From Phascolarctobacterium sp. (lineage in GTDB: Bacteria > Bacillota > Negativicutes > Acidaminococcales > Acidaminococcaceae), in assembly GCA_030523325.1 (NCBI GenBank), contig JAUNIS010000004.1, forward strand, positions 48,400-112,399: a stretch of DNA of 64,000 nt. The letters run 5' to 3'. Positions 1 through 10,200 of this stretch are shown piece after piece. The translations under genes were made by a program, and so were the position numbers. Position 1 is the first letter of the stretch; the number at the start of each line of letters is the position of its first letter. The notes below the pieces were generated by a model. The model was not told where the DNA came from and did no database searches. It saw only the letters and a program-made list of their open reading frames with translations.

Positions 1-695
1 ACATCGAAATTTTCTTTAATGTTCTTATTCAGATTATATTCATAAGCACCAGAAGCCATTGCTGCAGTACTACCACTAATGCTGTTGACATTGCCCCATT
101 TTTTCAAATCGTAAGCGACTCTCAATTTATCATTGCCAACATTAACATTATATTTTTGTTGCCCGCGGTTACCATAGCCGACAGTAACACTATTATTAGC
201 GCCTTTTTTCGTAATAATATTAACAACACCTGCCATTGCTTCAGAGCCATAAAGAATAGCACCGCCACCTTTAACAACTTCGATTCTCTCGATTTGTTCA
301 GTAGGGATTGCGTCGATAACATATTTATTATTCAGGTTAATAGGGTTACCATTAACCATAACTAATGTGCCACCGCCAAAGCCACGGATATTAATATCGC
401 TGGTCATAGACGTAAAGGGTGCGCCGCCAGGGAAATATTGATTCATTTCAACGCCATTGACCTTAGAAAGAGCTTCAAAGGCATTGGTTGCACCACTCAT
501 TTTAATTTTTTCTTGAGTAAGAATTTCAGTACTTGCAGGAACATCAACGTCTAGCTTTTCAGTACGAGTTGCAGTAACAACGATTTGATCCAGGTCAAAA
601 GCTTCAACAGACTCATCAGCTGCGAAAGCAGTGCCGGACATCATGAGAGAACCAAGAACAAGTCCGGTTAAAATTTTTGCGGATAATTTTTTCAT
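1..695 (-). CDS. TonB-dependent receptor, N-terminal part, cut by window edge
   Basis: This is an outer-membrane receptor for active uptake of a large ligand. Only the first 231 residues are visible, because the gene runs off the left edge. They comprise a signal peptide (MKKLSAKILTGLVLG, then a hydrophobic stretch ending near AFA), a TonB-box-like segment FDLDQIVVTATRTE and a plug domain with the family motifs IERIEVVKGGGAILYGSEA and GVVNIITKK. The start is the ATG at 695, preceded by TTTTGGAGTGAG. It lies downstream of the next receptor in the same direction with a hairpin between them, so it may be co-transcribed. The first 40 or so residues closely resemble those of the neighbouring receptor, which suggests tandem duplication. 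The ligand is unknown; the chelatase context suggests a metal tetrapyrrole. Confidence 0.9.
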   Translation of the reverse strand, partial: MKKLSAKILTGLVLGSLMMSGTAFAADESVEAFDLDQIVVTATRTEKLDVDVPASTEILTQEKIKMSGATNAFEALSKVNGVEMNQYFPGGAPFTSMTSDINIRGFGGGTLVMVNGNPINLNNKYVIDAIPTEQIERIEVVKGGGAILYGSEAMAGVVNIITKKGANNSVTVGYGNRGQQKYNVNVGNDKLRVAYDLKKWGNVNSISGSTAAMASGAYEYNLNKNIKENFD

Positions 696-748
696 AATTT
701 CTCACTCCAAAACGAATAAAATTTTTATCGTTTGTTTATTACATAGAA

Positions 749-772
749 AGCGAGCGATGTGAATCGCCCGCT
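749..772 (-). terminator. Intergenic hairpin between two TonB receptor genes
   Basis: Minus-strand AGCGGGCGA and TCGCTCGCT arms enclose a six-base loop. Only a weak T-rich tract (TTTCTATG) follows, so this may be an attenuator or an mRNA-stabilising hairpin rather than a full terminator. It does not match the leader hairpin found before the other receptors. Confidence 0.45.
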
Positions 773-796
773 ATATTCATTATTTTTAAAAATATC

Positions 797-2740
797 TTAG
801 AAACTAATTTGATAAGTTAAAGTCCAGTTAAACGGCAGATCTCTGTAGTCGTAGGTGGAAACATAATCATGACGATCAAGGAGATTGTACATGTTCAATA
901 CAAATTTATGATTATCTGCAGGCGCATAGCTCATGGATGCATTTAATTTAATTCTATCGGTAAGTCTGTGAGGAGATTTCTTTCCTAAGGTAGCTCCACC
1001 CCAATCATAGTAACTGTTTTCTCTATCAAGATAATAACTGCAGTTAATATTGGATTTAAATTTACCAACTTTATAATCTACACCGCCGTTAAGAATAATT
1101 CTAGCAGACTCTTGAGTCTTAACTCCCTCATCTTTGGAAATAGGATCTTGGAATGTAGCATTCAAATTATAGCTAAATTTATCACTAACCTTCTTAGCAT
1201 ACTCGATTTCAACACCCTTGTTTTCAAATTTACCAATGTTTACTTGAATTTTATTCTTGTCGCTAGGAAGCCAATCGAAGTTCTTCCAAGCAAATTTATT
1301 TTTGTAATCCATATAGAAAGCTGCAACCTTGAAAGCGGAAGAATCGGTGATTCTCTTGTAACCAGTTTCGTAGTTCCAACCTTCTTCAGGTTTTACACTA
1401 TTCTTTCTTACAATATCTGCACTGGTTCCGCCAGCTGACGTGTGGGAATTAACTGCGGGCATTTCGAAAGCTTTGCCGATATTAGTGTACCAACTGCTAT
1501 TGTCATTAATCTTGTAAACAGTTTGTAATTGCGGAGTAAGAGCATGATTGCTACCATCCCAATCTGATTCTTCATAACGTTGACCACGTACACCGATAAT
1601 AGCATTAAATTTATCACTGAATACTTTGGTATAGGAAATGTAAGCACCATAGCTTGTTCTAGAGTTATCAGCACTATTTGCATAAAGTTGGTCGTACTTT
1701 TCACGTTTCAAATTCACACCGGCAATAAGACTGTCTTTGCCAAAATCCCATTTTTTCTGAGAATCAAGGAACAGATTCGAAGCTTCATAGTTAGAAGAAT
1801 CGGTACGGGAAATCTTGCCAGCAGTAGAAATATTTTCAGATTCACATTTTTTAACATTATAAGCCAAAACTGTTCTAGTTTGATTTTCTTTGTCGGTATA
1901 AATCAAACTTGCGAGATTCTTAGTGTCTTTATATCTATATGCATTGCCAGTTTGTTTACCAGTAGAAAAAAGTCTATTAGTATACATAGGATCCATCTGG
2001 TTATAAATATAATTGAATTTTAAATTTTTGCTAAGGTCTAAACTGATAAAAGCATTATCCTTAGTATATTTGCTTACATCTCTGTATTGCGGAGTAGTAT
2101 ATTTGGGACGAATTTGAGCTCTATCATAACGATGAATATAATCCTTGCCTATAGTAGCAACATATCCTTCACCTTCAACAGTTACGCTTGCTTTCTTCAA
2201 ATAGTTACCAGCGGTACCAGAAAGAGTAGTTTTTTGTTTACCGTTACCAGACTTAGTGATGACATTGATTACGCCGCCCATAGCTTCAGAACCATAGAGA
2301 ACTGATTGAGCACCACGTACAACCTCGATACGTTCAACAGCTTCTACAGGAATACCTGACAATGAAGCATAGTTAAAAATATTAATTGGTGCACCATTTA
2401 ACAAAACCAAAGCACCCTTATCAAAACCGCGGAGGTACACACGACTTTGGGAAGAACCAAAATCGTCACCGTTGCCATTGTAAGAAGTATCAGTAATACC
2501 AGCGGTCATGCGTAATGCTTCAGTAATAGTTGTTGCACCCTTCATTTCGATATCTTCTGCAGTAATAACCGTCAATGCTGCAGCAGTTGTTAAATCTTTT
2601 GTTTCTGTTCTTTGAGCAGTAACAACGATTTGGTCGAGGTCAAAGGAATCAACGGATTCTTCGGCCGCGAAGGCAGTACCTGTCATCAGTACGGAACCGA
2701 GGACAAGACCAGCCAAAAGTTTAGAGGATAATTTTTTCAT
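797..2740 (-). CDS. TonB-dependent outer-membrane receptor (BtuB/FepA-type fold)
   Basis: The 647-residue protein has a signal peptide (MKKLSSKLLAGLVLG... ending near AFA), the TonB-box-like FDLDQIVVTAQRTE, a plug domain with VERIEVVRGAQSVLYGSEA and GGVINVITKSG, and a barrel ending in the typical C-terminal aromatic (WTLTYQISF). I chose the ATG at 2740 because AGGAG lies ten bases before it and the signal peptide begins there; the reading frame stays open to 2782. The gene follows chlD. Unlike most island genes, its likely promoter (2881-2909) has a 17-bp spacer and no MerR-type dyad, so it may be controlled differently. The leader contains the conserved receptor hairpin. The ligand is inferred only from context. 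Confidence 0.92.
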   Translation of the reverse strand: MKKLSSKLLAGLVLGSVLMTGTAFAAEESVDSFDLDQIVVTAQRTETKDLTTAAALTVITAEDIEMKGATTITEALRMTAGITDTSYNGNGDDFGSSQSRVYLRGFDKGALVLLNGAPINIFNYASLSGIPVEAVERIEVVRGAQSVLYGSEAMGGVINVITKSGNGKQKTTLSGTAGNYLKKASVTVEGEGYVATIGKDYIHRYDRAQIRPKYTTPQYRDVSKYTKDNAFISLDLSKNLKFNYIYNQMDPMYTNRLFSTGKQTGNAYRYKDTKNLASLIYTDKENQTRTVLAYNVKKCESENISTAGKISRTDSSNYEASNLFLDSQKKWDFGKDSLIAGVNLKREKYDQLYANSADNSRTSYGAYISYTKVFSDKFNAIIGVRGQRYEESDWDGSNHALTPQLQTVYKINDNSSWYTNIGKAFEMPAVNSHTSAGGTSADIVRKNSVKPEEGWNYETGYKRITDSSAFKVAAFYMDYKNKFAWKNFDWLPSDKNKIQVNIGKFENKGVEIEYAKKVSDKFSYNLNATFQDPISKDEGVKTQESARIILNGGVDYKVGKFKSNINCSYYLDRENSYYDWGGATLGKKSPHRLTDRIKLNASMSYAPADNHKFVLNMYNLLDRHDYVSTYDYRDLPFNWTLTYQISF

Positions 2741-2779
2741 ACGAACACATCTCCTAGGATTAAATTTATTACGAGCCAT

Positions 2780-2809
2780 CACACACCCAATCTTTCATGG
2801 CCATGCACA
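2780..2809 (-). promoter_or_regulatory. Conserved leader hairpin before TonB receptor gene, copy 1
   Basis: On the minus strand, GTGCAT, a two-base GG bulge, CC, the loop ATGAAAGATT, GG and GTGTGT form a hairpin 39 nt before the start codon. Related hairpins with different stem sequences precede three other receptors (34586, 29763, 40141). Compensating stem changes, such as GCAY pairing with GTGY, suggest a selected RNA structure. Function unknown. Confidence 0.5.
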
Positions 2810-2880
2810 TAGCTAATAAAACTAATTATAAAAATAATTTTATTAAGAATATTTCTTATTTTTTAAAAAACACTAATCGT

Positions 2881-2909
2881 ATTATACTCCTATAATTTTA
2901 TATTTGCAA
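2881..2909 (-). promoter_or_regulatory. Sigma-70-type promoter for TonB receptor gene
   Basis: Minus strand: TTGCAA (2909-2904), 17 bp, TATAAT (2886-2881). The spacer lacks the 9-3-9 dyad seen at the MerR-type promoters. No clear terminator follows chlD, so read-through from that operon is also possible. Confidence 0.6.
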
Positions 2910-3048
2910 CAAGTATTATGATTAATATGTATTTTCTTTATAAAATTATAAGTTTGTCTTATCGATATTTTTGCAAAATTACTTCTTGCAAGTTTTTAAT
3001 TTAATCCCAGGTGATGCTTGAAAAATAATATTACCTTGCAGAAATTTT

Positions 3049-4983
3049 TTAAACGCCCATATTTTTGACAATATGGATTAAATTATCACGTGACAATTTT
3101 TGCAAAGAAAAATAATTAGCTCCCATGGCCTTAGCGATTTTTTTGGCAACGCCTAGCTTAATAAAATCGGCTTCCGTATCTATGACCACGGATGTGATGC
3201 CCGCTTTATTAATCTTTTCTGCAATTTTAACTGCAGATTCAACTGGATCCTTCTCGCCTTCTTGGGTAGCATTGGCTCTACCATCAGTAACAAGAATAAG
3301 AATCGGTTCGAGTTCAGCGTCGTATTTCGTTTGTTGTAACAAAATTTGTAAAGATAAGGCTAAGCCATCTGCTAGCGGAGTCTTGCCGCCCGTAGGCAGT
3401 TTGGCTAAACATTTTTGCGCCAGGTCCACAGACCGTGAGATTGGTAGTAAAACCTCTGCCTGTTTTCTTCTAAAGGCGAGCATACCTACACGATCACGCT
3501 TTTGATATGCTTCCTGCAGCATGTAAAAAATTGCCCCCTTAACCGCACGCATACGCTCGCGGGCTCCCATAGAGCCCGATGCATCGACGGCAAACAAGAA
3601 AGTATTGCCAATTCTTTTCTCTCGTACCTTTTGCCTTAAATCTTCTTTTTTGATGTTCAAGGCACAACCGTTGGCCTCACGCATGCGTTGATAAGGAGCA
3701 GCCGCACGAATAGTTGCGTCAAAGGCTAAGTCGGTTACCTCACTGACAAGCAGCTCTGCACGCACATAGCGACCTTGTTTAAGGTCCGTCCGTGTCACAG
3801 AACGTTTCCCACTGCCTCTGCGAGGCTTTTGGTCCTTGCCCATATCGATAAGCATCTTCGGTAATTTAAAATTGCGGTCGATATCGAAAATTTGTTCCTC
3901 GGGAGCTAGTTGATTATTTTGAGGAGGAATTTCCTCTTGCTCATCATCCTCGTCAGACTCATCTTCCTCATCATCGTCCTTGCAATCCTCGTTGTCATCC
4001 TGTTCAAGCTGTGGAGGTGGAGGAGGAAGATTTTCTTCAGCATCGTTTTGCTCTTCGTCATTCTCCTCTGTCTCATTATCTTGACTTTCTTCGTTTTCGT
4101 CTTGTTCTTCTTCACCTTGCTCTGGCTCGGGAGGCTTGCGCATGCGATGGGGCAACACATAAATTGCAGCCTCTTCCACATCCTTCGGTAAAACATAAGA
4201 ACGTCCAGCTAAGGCAGCGATTGCTTTAGCGGCTTCGAGTAAATATATTTCTGCTCTATGACCGGCACAATAGGCCGCTGTACACATGGTGGCCGCGAGC
4301 ATGAGCATGGCGTCGGACAATTCTACGCTAGGCAAGAGAGATTGAGCCCGAGAAATTTTATTTTGCAGTTCGTCAATTTCTTCGGTAAATTTTTTTCGAA
4401 AAGCATGACCATCCCTACCATATTCTAAAACTCGCTTCATGATTAAGATGCGTTCAGACTCTTCATCTAAGGATTGCATGTCCACATACATCCCAAAGCG
4501 ATCCAAAATATGTCCGGGCAGTGTTCCCTCGTCCGGATTCATGGTGGCGAGCACGGTCGTACGTACATCGTGCCTAAAGGAAATGCCATCACGTTCCACT
4601 TGGTTAAAGCCTGCACTATTGCTGTCTAAAACGGCCGTGAGCAGCTCGGGTCTAAGCAGATTCGCTTCATCAATATAGAGAATGTTATCGGTTGCTCTTG
4701 CAAGAAGCCCGGGAGAAAACCTGCGCTCACCCATACTTACAGCGTATTCGATATCGATACTGCCAAAGAGCATGTCTTCGGTAACATTCAAGGGCAGTGT
4801 GATAAATTTTCTCTCGCACAGAAAATCTTGTATGCTGCGAGCCAGAACAGATTTAGCAGTCCCCTTGCGTCCCCCGATAAGCAGTCCCCCAGCCTTACGA
4901 TTGACCAAAGCGATGAGCAGAGCTTGCTTGCAATCCTCATGCCCTACAACGGCAGGCAGAGGATAGATTGGATAATTCAACAT
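3049..4983 (-). CDS. Magnesium/cobalt-chelatase-like D subunit (ChlD/BchD family)
   Basis: The 644-residue protein partners with an AAA+ ATPase and a CobN/BchH large subunit in ATP-driven metal insertion or removal from tetrapyrroles. Visible parts are an N-terminal AAA+ domain (P-loop GGRKGTAKS, Walker B ILYIDEANLL), a long acidic and proline-rich linker around residues 285-370, and a C-terminal von Willebrand A domain with MIDAS residues DASGSMG, the threonine region GGKTPLADG and LVTDGRA. The ATG at 4983 was chosen for its GAGG box; it lies ten bases after the chlI stop. Only one I/D pair serves three large subunits in this window. It shares the MerR-type promoter at 6077-6107. Whether it drives chelation or dechelation is not visible. 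Confidence 0.9.
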   Translation of the reverse strand: MLNYPIYPLPAVVGHEDCKQALLIALVNRKAGGLLIGGRKGTAKSVLARSIQDFLCERKFITLPLNVTEDMLFGSIDIEYAVSMGERRFSPGLLARATDNILYIDEANLLRPELLTAVLDSNSAGFNQVERDGISFRHDVRTTVLATMNPDEGTLPGHILDRFGMYVDMQSLDEESERILIMKRVLEYGRDGHAFRKKFTEEIDELQNKISRAQSLLPSVELSDAMLMLAATMCTAAYCAGHRAEIYLLEAAKAIAALAGRSYVLPKDVEEAAIYVLPHRMRKPPEPEQGEEEQDENEESQDNETEENDEEQNDAEENLPPPPPQLEQDDNEDCKDDDEEDESDEDDEQEEIPPQNNQLAPEEQIFDIDRNFKLPKMLIDMGKDQKPRRGSGKRSVTRTDLKQGRYVRAELLVSEVTDLAFDATIRAAAPYQRMREANGCALNIKKEDLRQKVREKRIGNTFLFAVDASGSMGARERMRAVKGAIFYMLQEAYQKRDRVGMLAFRRKQAEVLLPISRSVDLAQKCLAKLPTGGKTPLADGLALSLQILLQQTKYDAELEPILILVTDGRANATQEGEKDPVESAVKIAEKINKAGITSVVIDTEADFIKLGVAKKIAKAMGANYFSLQKLSRDNLIHIVKNMGV

Positions 4984-4993
4984 TCTTATTTCC

Positions 4994-6025
4994 TCACAGT
5001 GCTTCGTCAATAAAGCTTTCTACTTTTTGCCAATCTAATTCGCCTTCTTCGAAGGGACGTCGACGCATACGGTGAGGAAGAACTAATTTGGCAGCTTGCT
5101 TTAAATCGCTGACTTCGACTTCCTTGCGTCCATTGTATGCGGCTACTGTCAAGGCAGTTTTAATGACCGTGATATCGGCTCTGTGCCCGTCAACGCCAAG
5201 CTCAATGGCAATCTTTGCGACTACCGCGAGCAGCTTGTCAGAAATAATTACTTCGGGAAGCAGCTTTTGGGCAGCAGTAATTTTCACGGCTAGTGCGTCC
5301 TGCTCAGACTGAAATTGTTGGATAAATTTATCTGCGTCCAGCTCATAAGCCAAACGACGCTTGATGACTTCCACACGCAGGTTGGGTTCGTGTTCACCCG
5401 TTACGACTACGGACAAACCAAAACGATCTAAAAGTTGGGGACGAATATCGCCCTCTTCTGGATTCATAGTGCCAACTAAAACAAAACGAGCCGGATGAGA
5501 ATAACTTACGCCTTCACGTTCTACGGTATTCACACCCATAGCGGCCGCATCCAGTAGCACGTCAACTACATGGTCGTCAAGAAGATTTATTTCGTCCACG
5601 TATAAAATGTTACGATTAGCAAGAGCAAGGATACCTGGTTCGAATTTTTTTTCGCCATGCTTAATAGCGTGTTCGATATCAAGAGTACCTACCACGCGAT
5701 CCTCCGTAGCACTGACAGGAAGTTCGACGACACGCATTTTGGCAGTAGTTACCGGTAAAACACCTTCAGCACGAAATTTTTCTGCACATTCGTCGCATAA
5801 ATTATTTGTATCGTAAGGATTGCAATGAAACCTGCACCCGGTGACGATGTTCATGGCTGGCAATAGCTCTGCCAACGCACGTACAGCAGTGGATTTAGCC
5901 GTACCCTTTTCACCTTTTATTAAAACACCGCCTAAGGCAGGATTAATAACATTTAAAATTAAAGAAAGCTTCATGGCTTCCTGACCAACGATTCCAGTAA
6001 ATGGATAGACAGCTGTTCTTTTCAT
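4994..6025 (-). CDS. Magnesium/cobalt-chelatase-like I subunit (ChlI/BchI, AAA+ ATPase)
   Basis: This AAA+ motor subunit (343 residues) probably assembles with the ChlD-like protein and powers CobN/BchH-type large subunits. It shows a P-loop GEKGTAKST, Walker [13 protein letters not shown], the sensor region [16 protein letters not shown] and a C-terminal helical lid. A cysteine group CRFHC...CDEC near residues 60-80 is common in the bacterial CobN-partner branch of the family. The ATG at 6025 has GGAG seven bases upstream; the frame is open to 6088, but that longer start would overlap the promoter. It is the first gene of a two-gene operon with chlD under the MerR-type promoter at 6077-6107, giving a leader of about 45 nt. 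Confidence 0.93.
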   Translation of the reverse strand: MKRTAVYPFTGIVGQEAMKLSLILNVINPALGGVLIKGEKGTAKSTAVRALAELLPAMNIVTGCRFHCNPYDTNNLCDECAEKFRAEGVLPVTTAKMRVVELPVSATEDRVVGTLDIEHAIKHGEKKFEPGILALANRNILYVDEINLLDDHVVDVLLDAAAMGVNTVEREGVSYSHPARFVLVGTMNPEEGDIRPQLLDRFGLSVVVTGEHEPNLRVEVIKRRLAYELDADKFIQQFQSEQDALAVKITAAQKLLPEVIISDKLLAVVAKIAIELGVDGHRADITVIKTALTVAAYNGRKEVEVSDLKQAAKLVLPHRMRRRPFEEGELDWQKVESFIDEAL

Positions 6026-6076
6026 GGGAATACTCCTTTTTGTGCTTTCACAAGATACAATTTTAGATATGTGCTT

Positions 6077-6107
6077 ATTATAGACCATATATCAAATATA
6101 CAGTCAA
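6077..6107 (-). promoter_or_regulatory. MerR-type promoter/operator 1 (chlI-chlD operon)
   Basis: Minus strand: TTGACT (6107-6102), exactly 19 bp, TATAAT (6082-6077). The spacer carries arms ACTGTATAT and ATATATGGT around TTG. A 19-bp spacer with a central dyad is the hallmark of MerR-activated promoters. Confidence 0.82.
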
Positions 6108-6200
6108 GAAAAAACCACTGATTTTTCTGCTGACTGCTAAAGTTAAATTTATAGTCTAACCTTTTTCAATCGTCAGTAGAATTTCTCAGTGGCTTAAATT

Positions 6201-7241
6201 TTACAGATTAAGTTCATTATTTACTTTTTTGATGGTTATTCTCTGCATGGCACATTCCGCCTTACTTAAGGTATTCCCACCATAATGACGTGCGAAACAA
6301 CCACCGCCACAAATCGATAAATCTTTGCAAGCAAGACATTCCTGCATTGTTTCTCTGATGGTTTCAGAAATTTTTTTCTGAAGCTCCGGATTTAAACCGT
6401 CCTCTACATTGCCAAGATAAAAATTTTCATCATTAACCAAGGACGAGCAAGCGTAAATTTTTCCAGAAGCGTCAACAAAGGCGGCCTCTCCATTCATCGC
6501 ATAGCAATGACCGAAAGCTTGTGCATTTCCATTTAGTAAATTACAAATACGTTTTTCCTGCGTAATACTTAATTTTATGCCCGAAAGCTGTGCGTACATA
6601 GCTGCTCGCTCGTACACTCTTACCATAGCCGCAGCCATTTCATCTTCTGTGGGAGGCAGCAAGTTACTCCCTCTACCCTGTCCGCGCAAAATATCAAAGC
6701 CCAGCACACGCACGTTGCCCAAATAGTAAGCAAAGTCGACAATTCCCTCTAGCTCAGCAACATTTTGATTCGTTACGACGCAAGTGATACCAATACCAAT
6801 GCCTTCATTTTTTAAAATATTAATGCCCTTAACAATGTCCTTAGTCGCACCCTGACCATTCGCTAAAAAACGCAGCTTGTCGTTAACATCTGGTTTTCCG
6901 TCAAGGCTGACACCTATGCCAACCTTATGTTTAAATAAATATTGAGCAATTTCTTTAGTCATGAGTGACGCGTTCGTCTGAATTTGTAAAATTGCCGGAA
7001 TTTTTTTTGCTTCCACGAATTCGCTAACATTTTTGATGACAGGAAAATTTAAGAGTGGTTCACCGCCACTAAATTGAATGATAAATTTTTCACCACTCTG
7101 GGCTGTTAATTTAACAGCAGCCAAAGCAGTTTCTTGACTCATCATACCCTTGTCATGCTCGGAAGCATAACAATATTTACAAGCAAAATTACATTTACCT
7201 GTTAAACTCAAAACAAGATTTTTTATCTTAGTCATTTTCAT
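6201..7241 (-). CDS. Radical SAM protein with SPASM-type C-terminal cysteines
   Basis: The 346-residue protein has the radical SAM cluster motif C17-x3-C21-x2-C24 (CNFACKYC), the SAM-binding GGEPLL and a cysteine-rich C-terminus (ACSS, CLACKDLSICGGGC) typical of SPASM or twitch domains that bind further Fe-S clusters. Such proteins often modify peptides or activate sulfatases; members acting on small molecules are also known. It overlaps the CobN-like gene by 14 bases and is the last gene of the nifH-like operon, so its job is probably in the same pathway. I see no sulfatase or peptide precursor next to it. Its substrate could be the tetrapyrrole itself or a protein such as the small repeat protein at 16424. 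Function unassigned. Confidence 0.85.
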   Translation of the reverse strand: MKMTKIKNLVLSLTGKCNFACKYCYASEHDKGMMSQETALAAVKLTAQSGEKFIIQFSGGEPLLNFPVIKNVSEFVEAKKIPAILQIQTNASLMTKEIAQYLFKHKVGIGVSLDGKPDVNDKLRFLANGQGATKDIVKGINILKNEGIGIGITCVVTNQNVAELEGIVDFAYYLGNVRVLGFDILRGQGRGSNLLPPTEDEMAAAMVRVYERAAMYAQLSGIKLSITQEKRICNLLNGNAQAFGHCYAMNGEAAFVDASGKIYACSSLVNDENFYLGNVEDGLNPELQKKISETIRETMQECLACKDLSICGGGCFARHYGGNTLSKAECAMQRITIKKVNNELNL

Positions 7242-10200
7242 CAGCTCGGTCTTCTAACTCGCCTTCCATTTCTAACATTAGCTGCATCAGCTTTTCTTTC
7301 GTCTCGGGCTTTGCGTTCCACAGACCTCTCTGCTCAGCTTCGAGTAAAACCTCTGTCATCCGTTCAAGAGCCCAAGGATTTACATCCTTAAGCCATTCCT
7401 GAACTTTGGGGTCAAAGGTATATTTCTCTGCATATTTTTCGTACATCCAATCTTCCATGACAGCACTCGTCGCATCCCATTGGAAGCTGTGAGCAATCAT
7501 ATTCGCCATGTCAGCAGCACCCTTGTAGCCATGCTTCATCATGCCCTCGATAAATTTGGGGTTAATGCTTTCCGACCTAAAGATCCTTTTCGCTTCTTCT
7601 TGTACGGAATGCATGACTACCTTCTTGCGGTCCGTACTATCGCCACAGTAGGATTTAGGCGCAGAGCCCTTGATGGAACGAACTGCCGCAATCATCCCGC
7701 CATGATATGCGTTGTAGTCGTCACTAGAGAGCATGTTGGTCTCGTGATTATCTTCGTTCTTAATTGTTACATCAAGAATGCTCATGCGTTTTCTAAATTG
7801 TTTGGGCAAAAATTTTCCCCTGGTCGTTCCGCCATATGCATGAGCTCCCCAACGCACAAAAACATCGGCGATATCATCAATGCTTTCCCAATTCTTAGCC
7901 TCGAGGAGAGCAGCTACGCCAGCACCATAGCAACCTTCTTGATCACCAAAGACTCTATAGGCAGCTTGACGCCATGCGTCCTCGTGAGTTAAGCCTTCTT
8001 CCTCGATAAGCTCACGAGTATCCTCTTCGACATGTTTTTTTATAAAATTCAGTTCGTAAGGTTCGTCGAGACTAGCAGCCAAAAGTACAGCCTTGTCTAA
8101 AAGCTGTGCGGCAGACGGCATTGCATCTCTAAACATACCGGAAATACGACCCGTCACATCAATGCGGGGTCGTTTTAATTCTGTAAGAGAAATAGGTTCA
8201 AGTCCAACTACACGCATGCTACCTGTTTGCCAGATTGGTTTGATACCCATGAGGTAGAGAAATTCGGCGATACATTGTCCGTGACTGCGCATATTGGAGC
8301 CTGCCCACAATACCATGCCCACAGCCTCGGGATAATAGCCTTCTTCGGCAATAAAACGTTCAACAACCTGGTCGCCCAAAATTTTACCAATCTCCCAGGC
8401 AGCAGGAGTAGGCAATGTCCTTGGGTCCACGCCATAAAAATTGCGACCGGTAGGAAGTAAATCAGCTCCCCCGGCTGCAGGTGAACCACTGGGCCCGGGC
8501 TCTATATACTCCCCGTTAAAACCAAGCATAACGTTAGTTAATTCTTGACTCGTCAAAACTAAATTCGGATGAATCTTATCACAAATATAATCAACTACCT
8601 TCCGAATAGTTTTTTGTTCAGTTTCTCCAGCAGCGGAAATAAAATCGAGTTTTAGCACATCCTTCTTGGCTTCGCTGGTGAAATCTTTTTCGATGAGAAT
8701 TTTATTAATTGTACGCACCTGCTCAGCAATTCTATCGATGAGCATGCCGTAGGTAATGTTCAAGGGTTGGTAAATTAAATTGCTCTGTTCAAGGAGCTCG
8801 TAATAACCAAAACCATAAGTACGAGCGAGAGCCTCTGTAAGACTAGGAATCTCTCCATTATCGAGTCTCGTCAAGAGGCGTAAATATTCGACTAGTTCTT
8901 CCCCCTGGGGCGCTTGACCGAGAATATGCAAACCCATATGCACTTCCATATTTTTTAAATCGCTGAGATAATTATGCAAGCTGGCAACGTATTCGGAAAA
9001 CGGTTTGTTCGCGTCATAAGGTACTTCGTCCGTTAAATTGGCCTGGGCAACCTTTTCCTTGACAAGCTCTTCCAGGGCAGCAAGGTTTTCTGGCTGATTG
9101 GCAGCAAAATGCAAGTACTCGTCCATAATTTTTTCTAGTTCAGCAAGCTCGTCATACGTACCAGAAGTCGTTTGTGGAGCAGGTAAATATTCCACGAGAC
9201 AAGCTGCTCCTCTGCGCTTTGCCTGCACACCTTCCCCCGTAATCGTAATATGGTAAGGATAAATATTCGGTAAATCACCTAGTGAAAGATCTGGATAACA
9301 GGTGCAGTCCAGACCTGCGTTCTTACCAGGCAACCATTCCAAACTGCCATGGGTACCGATATGGGCGACAGCGTCCGCTTGCCAAATGTCACGAATCCAG
9401 CGATAAAAAGCAAGATATTGATGCGTAGGAGCCGTAAATGGATCGTGATAAATTTTTGCAGGGTCCTCACCAAAACCACGAGGCGGTTGGACGGTTACAA
9501 AAACATTGCCGTTCATCGTACCGGGAACGAGAATATCCCCGTCGTATTCCATGACAGTTCCAGGCGCCTCTTCCCAATCTTTAATCATCTGCGCTTGAAT
9601 CTTTTGCTCGAAGCTAGAAAAAAATTCTTTGTATTGTGCACCGGTAATTTTTTCTGCTGCTTCTATTTGTCTATCTGTCAAAAGCGCACGGTCATTAGTC
9701 GCATTATGAGTAAGCTCGTTGATAAAATCTTTTGTATCATTGGGAATATGCTCAACCCTGTAGCCTCGCTCCTGCATTTCCTTGAGCATCCGTCGTACCG
9801 ATTCAATAGTATCTAAACCGACAGCACTGCCAATATTCGAATTGCGAGGAGGATAATTGTGGAAAATGATAGCGATTTTTTTAGCAGCATTTTCCTTGCG
9901 ACGCAAGTTAGCCCACTTCTGAGCCTTGCTGACCATCCGCACAACACGTTCCTGGATGGGCATGTAACGAATGTCACCATTTTCCAGAACAAGTTTATTA
10001 GCAACAGGAATACCATGCACACAGCCATCGAATTCGGGCAAGGATACGCTGATAGAAATTTCCATGGGATTCATGCCTTCAAAGGTATTTTTCCATTCTT
10101 CAAAGGAAGCGATGGTTGTATATGCTTGTAGGAAAGGAACATTCCATTGCTTTAAAAAATCTATGGTTAAGGATTTACTATTTGTCAGAGAAAATTTCAA

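Noticed and set aside
3910..4229. Open frames of about 70-95 codons opposite the chlD linker
   Set aside because: They mirror the acidic, low-complexity linker of chlD on the other strand and have biased Leu/Ile/Val or Arg-rich composition without ribosome sites.
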